Shown here one piece after another: positions 34,575-44,954 of a stretch of 64,000 nucleotides of DNA. Below the pieces are notes generated by a model. It had not been told where the DNA came from, searched no databases, and was given only the letters and a program-made list of their open reading frames with translations. Made by a program: the position numbers and the translations under genes. The DNA is from Emiliania huxleyi CCMP1516 (Eukaryota; Haptophyta; Isochrysidales; Noelaerhabdaceae), in assembly GCF_000372725.1 (NCBI RefSeq), contig NW_005200941.1, forward strand, positions 118,046 to 182,045. Direction: 5' to 3'. Positions within the stretch are counted from its first letter, which is position 1; every line of letters starts with the position of its first letter.

Positions 34575-34735
34575 GCCGAGGCGGTCTACCGTCCGGCGGC
34601 GGCGGTCTACCGTTCGGCGGCTGAAAAAGGGGTAGACGAGTCTACCGCGGTCTACCAAGTCTACCGGTAGACTGGGGTCGTAGGTTCATCACGGTCTACC
34701 GGTAGACTCGTCTACCAAACGGTCTAACCAGGCGG
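34575..34735. repeat. Cluster of gtctacc motifs with 14-bp perfect palindromes
   Basis: The motif gtctacc or its inverse ggtagac occurs about ten times. Two copies of the palindrome gtctaccggtagac lie about 33 bp apart (34660 and 34693). It lies upstream of the PAS gene start (34459, -) and upstream of an open plus frame at 34738. It could be a binding-site array or a small palindromic repeat element. Confidence 0.6.
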
Positions 34736-34737
34736 TG

Positions 34738-35258
34738 CGGCCGCCAGTGCCGCCATCGTTTCCGCCACCCGCACTGCCACGTCCGTCCCTGCCGCTGGAA
34801 CGGCTGCAGGGTCGTGGGGCCGCCCCAGCGGCTCCGCACCTGGCGTTTTGGCCGCGAGGGCCGCCACCGTACCCGCCGCCCCTGCCGCCGCCTCCAACAC
34901 GCTCCTCACACACGCGCGACGCACCGGCTACGACCTGGGCCATTGCGTCCCGTGGGACGGTGGTCGACGAGCCGTCGTGCCCGGGGCGCCACCAGCGCCG
35001 GCCGCAGCGAACACGCCACCGATCGCATTGCAACGTGCTGCCGCGGACGTTGCGGGAGCCGGGGCGGTCCCCACACCTCCGCGCGCCACCGCACCGCCCG
35101 CCGAGCGGCTGTCGCCAGTGGCGCGGAGGCTGCTGTTCGATGAGGGCTCGGCGCGGGGGCGCATTCTTCGGGCGCTTCTACGGCAGTTCACGATGCTCGG
35201 CCCGCGCTCGACCTCCTCGTTTGACAGGGGGCGAAGTGACGGAGAGACTCACCTTTAG
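34738..35258 (+). CDS. Possible C-terminal exon of an Ala-rich protein
   Basis: An open plus-strand frame without a clear start reads Ala/Pro/Thr-rich sequence, then TGYDLGHCVPWDGGRR and RLSPVARRLLFDEGSARGRI, ending GRSDGETHL. The last 50 residues look protein-like. Other frames on both strands are also open, and nothing is recognised. Confidence 0.25.
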
Positions 35259-35479
35259 ATATTAAATTAGATGCGGTACTACTATACACATCAACATCAG
35301 GATTGCACTTTCAAGTCGTGTGCACACGACACTCACATCGCATAGAGAATACAGTAGATAGACCCCGTCTCAACATCCAGTGAGACTCGCAATCACAATC
35401 ATCCCCCAACATACAGTAGTCAACATGAACTACTCACATCAGCACAACGACCGCGCAAAATCACCCTCAAATTGTGTAC

Positions 35480-38400
35480 TCAAACGTGCTGGAACACCTG
35501 CGGCTTCACGCGGTAGAACGTGTACTTGAACTCCTTGTACCACACGCCAGTCATCTCGTGCTTCTCCGCCCAGTCCGCGCACGTCGGAGGCGTCGGCTTG
35601 CCCCACGCGGAGTCGTCAAAGTCGTTCTCAAACCAGCCGGCGGGCGGTGCGTTCTCCGCCGGCCGCTGCTTGTTGCGCATATCTCGGTGCGTGCCGTTGG
35701 CATGTTTGCCAGTCCCCTTGAGGCCATAGCACACGGTGCCCAACTGAGACTGTCCGGGCTTGACGCTGTAGTCAGACCACGCCGAGGTGGGGTCGTCCGA
35801 GACCGCGCGCAGGAAGAAGCACGCGCTCGTACCGGGCTCATAGTCGTGGACGGCGAGAGCGAGCACCGCCTCTGTGCCCGCGTTCACCAGGTGCAGCTTC
35901 TTGAGCTCGTTCGCGTCGGTCGCGTACTTTTCGACCTCGTGCGACACCTCGACGCCATTGTAGTAGATCTCGTCGAAGAGATCGTCGGCGCCGAAGTACA
36001 CCGTCACGTGGTCGCCCCCGGTGCACACCTTGAAGGGCAGGAACTTGGGGATGCGGCCCGTGGGCTTGCCGACGATGCTGAGCTCCGCATCCCACACCTT
36101 TTGGTGAATGGTCTGCTGTACGCTCGTCACAGGCGCCTTCTTCGAGGGGCCCTTTGCGCCGGCCTCGGCCGCCCGCTTCGTCGATTGCGCGGCGGCCGCA
36201 GACGTCGCTTGCGCGGCCGCCGCCGCCAGCTCGCTGGCCACCGTGGTGCCGTGCACGTTCTGCACGATGAGCCACCCCCCCGAGGCGGCGGAAACGCTGC
36301 TCCTGGCTCGCGGAAGAAGCTGCTCCTGGGAACGGAGCTCAAACGAGAAGAGGCCGGCGGCGGGCGGCGGGCCGCCGAGCTCCGCCGAGACGAGTTGGTG
36401 CGTCGCGATCTCTTGGCGGAAGGCGAAGGTCGATTGCTGGTTGGCGTGGGTGAGCGACGTGTAGAAGCCAGGGAACTCAAAGTGCGAGAACGCGCTGGGG
36501 CCGCTCACCCGCTTGAAGGTGATGGTCGTGCCCGCCGAGTACACGGACATGCTGCCGAGGCGCACGGTCACCGACTGCTCATCGTACGAGGCGACGCGCG
36601 CGTAGTTGAGGCTCGCGACGTACGTGACGGCCGGCCGCGCGAGGCCGAGTTGGCCGAGGGCGTTGAACTCGCTCATCGCGAGGCTCTCCGCGGAGAGCTT
36701 GCCCGGCCGCAGCTTGATGTGCTGCAGGAACTCGAGCCAGCCGCTGGGCAGCGCCTCGTTCACGACCATCGCGAGCATGTGCGCGCGGGTGAGCGCGCGG
36801 TAGATGCGGCCGCGCGCCTCGAAGGCCGCCTGGCTCTCTCCGCCGGCGCTCGAGCCGTCGTCGTCGTCGTCGCCCCCGTCGTCGATGACCGAGTCGAGTC
36901 CGCAGGCGATGACGGCGAGCCGCTCGAGGCCGTCAAAGTCGGCGAGCGGAGAGAGCACGATCCACTCCTCGGGCAGCATCTCGTGCGCCCAGCCCGAGTC
37001 CTCCGACGCGGCGCCGCTCGACTCGCCCAGACCGGTGCTGCGCTCCGCCAGCTCCGCCGACAGCTCCTCGCGCACGCGGCTCTGCTGCGGGTTGGCGCGC
37101 GAGTGGGAGTTGACCGCGGAGGCCGCCGCCTCCATCGCGTCGACGAGCACAAAGTTGCGCTCGGGGTACTCGTCGAAGAGTGCCGCCTCGAGCCACGGGC
37201 GCAGCTCGGCGGCGAAGGCGTCGTCGGGCACGACGATCGCGAGGCGGTCGTGCAGCGGCACGTCGCCGAGCGTGTGCCGGATGTGCTCGATCGCCTTGAT
37301 CACGTGCGACGCGTAGCCGTCGAAGCGGTCGTCGGCGTCGGCCGAGAAGATGAAGGCCTTGAGCGGCGGCCCCTCCGCCCCGTGGTGCGACGTCGCCTTG
37401 TCGACCGCCAGCTGGAAGGCGCCGGCGCCCGCGACGATACGCTGGCTCGAGCGCACCACCTCGGTGAGCAGCACCTCGCGAGGCGAGCCCGCCGGGTAGG
37501 CGATCCCCGACGCGGTCGACTGCGACGCGTCAGAGAGGAGGATCAGCTGCCGGTCGGCGTCGAACGTCGGCGGCAGGTAGCGCGCCATCGCCGCCGCGTG
37601 CCTCGTGAAGACGTGGTGCGCCTCGTCGACGACGAGAAGCGAGTAGTGCGGGCTCGCCCCGCTTTGCGGCCCGCTCTGCAGGAAGGAGGCGGGCGTGCGC
37701 TCGAGCCGCCCGTTCTCGAGGGAGAGCGCCTGCGGCCCCTGCTCAAACGGCAGGAAGAGCACGTGCATGCGCCGCAGCATCGCCGCGCGGAGCAGCGTGT
37801 TCTTGACGCGCTTGCACAGCCAGCGGCCGACAAAGAGGCACAGAGCGAGGTTGCACGCCACAAAGCACACGGTCGCCGGCTTGCCCGACTCCTGGGTGAG
37901 CACCTCCAGAATGCGATGGAGCGCGACAAACGTCTTGCCCGCGCCCGCCGGCGCCCGCAGGTGCACGTAGGGCGCCCCGGAGCACTCCTCGAGCTTCTCC
38001 TGCTGGTGCAACGTCAGCTTGTCCATCGCGAGCACGCTCGCCTCGTACGCAAGCGTGAAGGCGGAGCGGTCGACGCGGAAGGTGAGCTCGCCCAGGTGGA
38101 AGGCCTCGGCGGCCAGCTTGAGCTTCTGGTCAAAGTCGTCGGAGAGAACCGAGTCCCGCAGGCTGTGCAGGAAGCCGACGTCGCCGACGTGCGTGAAGAG
38201 CTGGATCGAGCTCGACGGCCGCGCCGGGTCGACGTCGTCGTCGTACAGAGCGCAGATGGGCGACGGCTCGAAGCGCAGGCCGATGTACAGCTCGGGCTGG
38301 AGCTTGTGGGAGATGCTGCCGTCGTCGTGGACGACCCACTGCACCTTGTCGGCGAACTCGCGGCGGATCCTGGCGTGCGGGTCGTACTTGGCGCTCACGT

Positions 38401-41400
38401 CCACCTTGAGGCCGAGGCAGACCTCCGGCTCGAACTTGGAGGAGACGCTGCCGTCGTCGTTGACGACCCACTGATTCTGAAGGTGGAACTCGTTGCGCAT
38501 CTTCGCGTAGGGGTCCGTGTTGGACGGGTCCTGGGAGGCGCCGAGGCAGAGGCTCGCGTCTTGGACGGATGAGATGGTGCCGTCGGCCTCGACCTTCCAC
38601 TGGTTGAACTTGTTGAACTCGCGCTTCATCTTGGCAAGGCCGCCGTCGGTCGGGTCGACGTTGTTCAGCGCAATCAGCTCGTGGCCGGCGTGGACACGCA
38701 GATGTGGCGGGTGAACCGCGTATCCCGCGTAGTCAATCTCACCCTGGCAGAGGAGGTAGCCGTTGGCGTCCTGCTTCATTTGGCACATGGCGGGGTCGCC
38801 GCTGCCTCCCGAGGCGCGCACGTTGAGGTTGACCACCTTCCATTCGCCGTGCGTGGAGACGTACTCGGTCTCGGGCGCAATCTCCATGGCGCATTGGGAG
38901 CCGCCTGCGAGCGTGAATGTCATCGGTACGGTCCGGCCCGCTCTGAGGCCGGCCGCGTGGTCAAAGACGCAGCGACGCGGGTCGTCCCGCCTCACGTAGC
39001 ACAGCCGAATGGTGTTCGCTTCGGTCGCGGCGAGAAGGATGAGCTCGTGCCCTGGGTGGAACTTCTGGAACGGCGAGTGCAACACGAAGCCGGCGAAGGG
39101 CACTCCGTCGCCCTCGAAGACGAGGTACTCGTCGTCGTTGAGCCGACACGTGCAATTGGGGAAGGCGCCCGGCGTCGGCCCGACGCACAACTCGGCGACA
39201 CGCCACGGCCCGTGCGTGTCGATGCGATGGTCGTCCTTGGGGACAAAGTACTTGAGCGCGTCGGAGCCCTTTGCGAGCTTGAGGCTCGTCGGCACCGCGT
39301 CGCCGCGCTTGAGCGCCTTCGCGTGCTCAAGGATGACGCGGTTCGGGTCGTCGCGCTTGACAAAGAGGAGCCGCGAGCGGTTCTCGGTCGCCGTCTCGTG
39401 GACCATCTCGAGCGCCTCCCCGACGTTGAGCTTGAGTGCACACGAGTTGAGCACAAAGTCGCCGTAGACGTCGTCGTCTTCGCAGAGGAGGAACTGGTCG
39501 CTCGTCAGCCGCCAGTGGCAGGCGACCGAGCTCGCGTCGACCATCAGGTCCATCACGCTCCACTCTCCTTGCGCCGCGCTTCGCGGCCGCCGACTCTTCG
39601 GCGCCGCGCCGACGCAGTTGGAGGGCGAGAGCAGCGTCATCGGCACCGTCTCGCCCTTTCGCAGCGCGTCGGCGTGCTTGAAGATGCACCGGAGCGGCGA
39701 GTCCTTGTTGACGAAGCAGAGGGAGGGCCGCGCGTCTCGGTTGGCCATGATCTTCGGGACCACGTCTTCGACGCTCATCGACGTCGCACACGAGCGGGGC
39801 ATCGCGCACACGAGCATCGCGTTCACGGCCTGTGGCACACGACGGGCGCACATGGGGGGTGGGGGGGGGGAGGCTCAGCGGTGACACGAGGGACGGGCGC
39901 GCGGGGGCCTCCGCGGCGGCACGCGGCGTTGCGCGAGAGGATGACAACGCACCGCCTCACTCGAGAGCGAGTGCGTCTCGAGTAGTCGCGCGACCTGGTG
40001 ATGCCGCTCGCGCTTTGCGAGGGACAAGGGCGTGTCGCCGTTGCTGCCCTGCATCGTCAGGTCGGCGTGCAGCTCGATGAGCAGCTCGGTGATCGCGTAG
40101 TAGCCCATGCCCGCCGCAAAGTTGAGCGGCGGCGCCCCCCCCAAAGTCGTCATCCTCTCGTTCGGCGAGTGGCCGTCGGTGACAATCAGCCGGCGCACCT
40201 CGTCGATTTCACCATTGATGCACGCCCAGTGCAGCGGCCAGGCCTCCGGCCGACCATGAAAGAAGTCGTTCTTCGCGCGCGTACGCGCAAATTGGAGCTG
40301 GTCCTGCCGCGGGCCGAGCTTCCGCTTGGACTCGGCGCCACCCTTGGCCGCGTCGCCGACCTTGGAGAGGAGCTGCCCAAGCAGCGGCGCCTGCGACGCG
40401 AGGCTGATCAGCGGCACGGGCTGCCCCGTCGAGTCGGTCACGTGCACGGTGATGGCCTCGTGCAGCTCGCTCTTGGCGGCCAACGCGTCGGCCTGCTCCT
40501 TGGCAGACCACGCGGCCAGCAGGCGCGAGCCCACCGACGAGGGGGCCGCCGCACTGACAGTGAGATCATGCAGCCAGCAGCCGCGGCTGCTCCATGCCGC
40601 CCGCGCGGCGTCGGACGGCACCCACGGAGCGAGCGGCGGCAGCCCGTCGTCGCCGACGAGGCAGCCGCCCTGCTGCCAGCCGCGGCCAAACGTGGTGAGC
40701 CCCTCCTTGTTGACGAGCTTGCTCAGGCCCGCCGACGAGCTGCCGACGCGGAAGGGCTCCGCGATCCGCTCGAGCAGCGGCTGCACAACGCCGAGGAGCA
40801 GCTTACTAGCCGACTCGTCGCTCACCGCCGTCGCGCCCGGCAGCTGCATCCACACCACCACGCCCACACCGAGCGCGCTCACCGCCGTGCCCGCGCGCCA
40901 CGCGCCGAAGCGCGTGCACACGATGACCACATGCGGCAGCCGCTCGCTCCCAAGGGCCGCGAGCGAGCTGATGAGGGCGTCGACCTGCGGTGGGTCGTCA
41001 CCGAATTTGGTCTGCTCGAAGCCGACGCCGTTGGCGATCCAGAGGAGGCAGTGCAGCCGGCCGATCCGGCCGATGGCCTCGGGGGTGCGCAGCTCCGTCC
41101 CGTCGGAGATGGCGAGCGGGTACTTGTCGCGCGAGGTGAGCTCGCTCTGAGCGGTGGACGTGAGCAGAGTGGCCTTCAGATGCCGTATGAGCTCGGCGTG
41201 CTCGACCCGGTTGTCACCGAGAGCGACGGGCGGCCGCGGCAGCACTGTGTACACGTAGTAGTCGGTAATGGCGTCGCCGCGGCCGACGAGGCTCATGTCG
41301 ACCGCCCTGAGGTCCTCGTGGGTGGGCAGCACGCAGCCGGAGACCTCGAACTCGTCGGGGAGGAAGGCGTGGCGCATGCCGAAGCACACGCGGTAGAAGA

Positions 41401-43891
41401 TGAAGCAGACGGCGTCGCGGTCGCCCTTCTTGGTGAAGCCGACGGGGCGAGCCGCGTTCACGTCCATCATCGTCGAGTACTCCTCCACCGTCGTCGGCCA
41501 GCTGCGCGAGTCCTCGACCTCGCGCACGTCGGCGTCGCTCTCGTTGACGATGCGACCGTTGAGTCGCGCGATGGAGTACTCGGAGCAGCACTGCACGTGG
41601 AGCACCCGGCACGTGATTCGAGAGCGGAGACGCCGTGAGAGTCTCCGCGGTACGTGGAACAAGAGGGCGAGGGGTGCTGGCGGGCGGTCGCGGGCGGTGG
41701 CGGGCGGTGGCGAGCGGTGGCGGGCGGTGGCGAGCGGTCGCGGGCGGTGGCGAGCGGTGGCGGGCGGTGGCGGACCCATCCACGATCGCAGTAGGGCAGC
41801 TGACCGACGAGGCCCCACGCTGTCGGCCCGCAAGGGAAGGCGCTCGGCTGTGCGGGTTGCGGCAGGACGACGACCTCCATCTTCGAGTAGGCGTATATGC
41901 GCGACATCTCCCACAGCGCGAAGCCGAAGCGGCGCGACTGCTCGTCCGAGCGGCCGAGCAGCGGCAGCGTGTCCTCCAACCCGAGGTGCGACACGTAGTG
42001 GTCGTGCGCCTCACCCGCCCACGGCGCCGCCTGCGGCAGGCTGGCGTAGTCGAGGAACAGGCCGTCCTCGGCCGTGACGGCGCCGAGCCCGCGGAGGGCG
42101 GCGCCGAGGCGCGCGATCTTGTGTCCGCTCGGGCTGACGTGTAGCTGCGAGTCCCATGCGTGGCTCACGGAGAGCAGCCGCCCCTTTGGGAGCTCGCCCA
42201 CGATGACCCCGTGCGGCTCGAGGTCCTGGTAGCGCGGGATGACGCCGCCGCGCGCCTCGAGCTCGAGGACGTACGTGGCGCGCAGCCACTTGATCTGCGC
42301 CTCCTCGCAGAGCACGCCGAAGCCGACGTCGTCCGTCGTCACCGGCTGCAGCGCGCGCACGACCGTCTCGAGCATCGTCGCGATCGAGTGGAACTCGGCG
42401 TGCGAGCTCGAGTTGAGCTGGAGCAGCGTCTTCGGCAGCTGGATGAGCCGCGTCGGCAGGTCGACGCCCGCGCCGAGCGCGACGGCGCCCGTGTTCAGCT
42501 GCCTCTGGCAGAAGGTCGAGAGCGCCAGGTACGCCATCGTGTCCAGCCGATCGAAGACGGACAGGTCGCAGCTGGTGGCGCTGTCGGGCAGCAAGATCAG
42601 CTGCACGCGGTAGTGCGTGAAGACACGGAACATGCCCGCTCGCGCCGCTCTCTCGCTGCCGGGGCGCACGCACAGCGGGTCCCAGAAGACGAGGTCGTCG
42701 TCCGCCGCGAGCAGCGCGCCGTGCGTCTCCTCGTTAAGGACGGCCACGAGAGCGCGCAGCTCCCGCCAGAGGTCGACGTCGGTCACGGGGGGGTCTTGGT
42801 CGCGGGTCTTGGAGGTGGCTCTGGCGCGTGGGGTGGCGGCGCTCAAGCGCGCCGATCCAAAGGAAGCGGAGAGCACCGCGTAGACGGCGACGCCCACAAT
42901 CCCGGCGTCGGAGGGCAGCGTGCGGTGGAGGTCGCCCTCCTGGACCGCCGTGCGCGGGTCGACGCCTTCGACCTCCTGTGCGAGAAGCCGCCGCAGGAAG
43001 CCGACCGTCACGAGCGGTGCCGCCTGCGCGATAAAGTCATCAAAGCCCTTGCGGTCCCACCGCGGGTCGCCGATGCTACGCCTCGCTTGACGAGCGGCGG
43101 AGGTCGGCTGCAGCTCGTTCGGTCGCCTCTTTGCAGCTGCTTTCTGTTCTTCGGGAGGCGGCGGCGGACGCGGCGGCGGTGTGTGGGTGGGGGCGGTGGC
43201 GCGGTGGCGCGAAGGCGGCGGTGCGGGGAATGCGTCGGCCTTGCCGTCGCGCGAAGTGGTGGCACTCGGCGTGCTGACGTTGCTGAGCTGGTCCTTGAGC
43301 GACGGCTTCTCGTCCTGCTTAAGCGACTGGTTTTTCTCCTTGAGCGACTGGTTATTGAGCGACTGGATCTCCTCCTTGAGCAGCTTGTTCTCGTCCCTGA
43401 GCTTGCGCAGCTCCGTCTCGTTGGTCTTGGAGGCGGTGCAGCCCACTTGAGCATCTCCTGCACCGCCGGGGAGAGTGCGACCGTGAGTAGGCATCGGGAA
43501 GCGAACGGTGGCCGGGTCGCGCGCGAGGGATGGTGGTGGAATGGGAGGTGCGGCTGAGGCAGGCGGGAGCGGTGCGTGGGTGACAGAGCGCGTGGGACGG
43601 CGGTGGTGGCAGAGGCGGTGGTGGCGGGTGGCGGAGGCAGCGGCGCTGGAAAGGACCTGCAAAGTCGTCCTGAGGACCGTCCTCCTGCTCTGCTTGCGCG
43701 GCGGAGAGAGCGGCGGCTCTCTCTTCGAGGCTGGTCCCACGCAAGAGTTCGAGCGCGACGGCAGCGCACGGGTCCTTTGGCTGCTCGGCCAGCGCCTTGC
43801 CGACCGCCGTGCGAAGGCGCTGCTCGAGCTGGCCGCGCCAGCAGGACAGGTACTCCTCCGCGGAGGTGGCGGTAGCGGCGCTGTTCGGCAT
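35480..43891 (-). CDS. Giant NLR-like protein: shared N-module, coiled coil, HET/TIR-like, ankyrin, lectin-like, SF1-type NTPase
   Basis: Four exons (43891-43657, 43457-41776, 41590-39953, 39829-35480) join in frame to 2,634 residues. In order: an N-terminal module shared with the ADP-ribosyltransferase-LRR gene; a Leu/Lys/Gln-rich coiled coil (about 90-140); a HET/TIR-like domain (about 505-645: LLSVSHAWDS, GLFLDYASLPQ, then PYCDRGW spliced to CCSEYSIARL); a CHAT-like stretch (about 810-900: HVVIVCTRFGAWRAG; the usual His-Gly pair is not evident); ankyrin repeats (about 1090-1180); four internal repeats and a trefoil-like lectin region (about 1190-1750); a P-loop NTPase of SF1/DUF2075 type (Walker A APAGAGKT about 1814, Walker B LLVVDEAHH about 1919, RIYRALTRAH about 2195); and a jelly-roll-like end (FDDSAWGKP). 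The last intron (39952-39830, GTGCGT...CACAG, phase 0) is inferred. Otherwise the 35480-39853 frame is a separate 1,457-aa gene starting 22 bp past the previous stop. Confidence 0.65.
41595..41770 (-). repeat. Intron with ggcgggcggtggcgagcggt tandem repeats
   Basis: The intron 41775-41591 of the giant gene consists largely of 10-bp units gcgggcggtg/gcgagcggtc. It starts GTCCGC after TGG and ends GTGCAG before TGC, so that RGW-CCSE of the HET/TIR-like domain is restored. Confidence 0.7.
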
Positions 43892-44165
43892 CATGTACTA
43901 CTCCTTGGGCGTCGGCCTCCACAGAGGTGGCGTCAGCGATCTGCTCAACAGCGCTCAACAGCGGCTCTGCTCAACAGCGGCTCTGCTCAACCGCGGCTCA
44001 ATTGACTGTCACGCTCGAGAAGAAATTCTTCACCGCATGCGTCCTGCGTCCCCTCTCAAAAGCTAGCGCAGGGAGGACTGATTCCGAATATCTTTGTGAG
44101 CCGTCGGTGTGCGTGCGCGCTCTCGCAGGCGGGTCGCTGTCGCCGCTCGCTACCTTGGCGGAGAA
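43155..44165. repeat. Left arm of inverted duplication of the shared N-terminal exons
   Basis: About 1 kb that is the diverged inverse of 56105-57122. It includes the upstream region (ctaccttggcggag, gcgctctcgcaggcgggtcg), exon 1, intron 1 and the coiled-coil part of exon 2. Similarity ends at ccgccgccgcctccc on the coding side and near gagaattc at 44165 on the promoter side. Some sub-repeats (gctcaacagcgg) differ in number. Confidence 0.85.
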
Positions 44166-44166
44166 T

Positions 44167-44331
44167 TCAACAAAGAGAACTGGACTCGTTGCAGCTGCGC
44201 AGCAGTCGGGAAGCCTCGGACACAGACACCTCGAGCAATTCGCTCAACCTGCTGAGCTCCGCACAGCGGTCGTCTACTGGCTCAATGTCGATGAGCTCCT
44301 CATCAGAGATCTCCTCATCCGAGGACTCCAT
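44167..44331 (-). pseudogene. Truncated N-terminus of an Ariadne/RBR-like gene
   Basis: From the ATG at 44331 the frame reads MESSDEEISDEELIDIEPVD then CAELSRLSELLEVSVSEASR and LLRSCN, closely like the acidic start and UBA-like helix of Ariadne-type RBR ubiquitin ligases (where a stretch like v..vLsis...a..LLr.yNW follows). It stops after six more codons exactly where the inverted-duplication arm begins (44165). No RING, IBR or Cys-rich part is present. Either the duplication truncated the gene or it is a short chimera. Confidence 0.45.
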
Positions 44332-44954
44332 CGCCAAGGAGCCCCGGAGCGTGCACAGCGCAATCCAAAAAGTAATAACACGAAGGATCGGCGGGCACGT
44401 CGCGCCGCATGGTGGCCGCGCTGCGCCGCTCGCCGCTGGCGCGCGGTTGATCGCGGCGCCGACTCCGCGGCGGCGCCATCTCACGCAGCGGGACGCGTCG
44501 CTTCGTCGGCGCCAAAGCAGACGCGAGCTCGCGGCGCGGCCGCGGCAGCAAAAACATCAACGTCTACTTCTCCTTCTCTTCTCGTCTCGTCTTGTCTCGT
44601 CTTGTCGCGGGCGCGCACGCGCGCGACGTGCGCCCGTGTCGCCGCGTTCGCTCCGCGAAGGACCTGTCCACCATTCTAGTCCCCTCGCCGCTCATGTAGC
44701 GCCCACATGAGTGTGCCGAGCCCAAATCACTGTGAGAGTCGTGATTTCTTGTTGGTCTTTAAAAATCTCTCTCTCATGAGTGTGTGTGTGTGTGTGTGTA
44801 CTCACACTCACACGCGCCCACACACTCAGAAAGAAGAGTCTCTCTCTGTCTCTCTCCACACTCACACTCACACACGCTCTTCGTTAACCTCTTTTTCACT
44901 CTTTTCGGTTATTGAATTCTTTTGTTTCAATTGCGACAATAAATATTCTTTTTC
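44332..44954. other. Upstream region of the MBD gene with family E repeat and microsatellites
   Basis: 44718-44783 is a plus-strand family E copy (see 9048-9117). It is followed by gtgtgtg, cacactcac and ctctctctc tracts and an AT-rich leader (44880-44955) just before the first ATG. It may contain a 5' UTR intron. tcgtctcgtcttgtctcgtcttgtcgcg near 44580-44610 is a short tandem. Confidence 0.4.

Noticed and set aside
35474-38572. 1,032-codon plus-strand frame
   Set aside because: It lies opposite the P-loop NTPase exon and is Arg/Leu/Val/His-rich in the pattern of a reverse-strand shadow, with no recognisable motif.
40700-41100. Confident CHAT protease call in the giant protein
   Set aside because: The Cys-containing strand fits, but the His-Gly motif is replaced by Ala-Asn-Gly, so it is reported only as CHAT-like and uncertain.
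39998-41638. 546-codon plus-strand frame
   Set aside because: Antisense of the ankyrin and CHAT-like exon of the giant gene, with composition typical of a shadow.
42160-43557. 465-codon plus-strand frame
   Set aside because: Antisense of the second exon of the giant gene, with no motif of its own.
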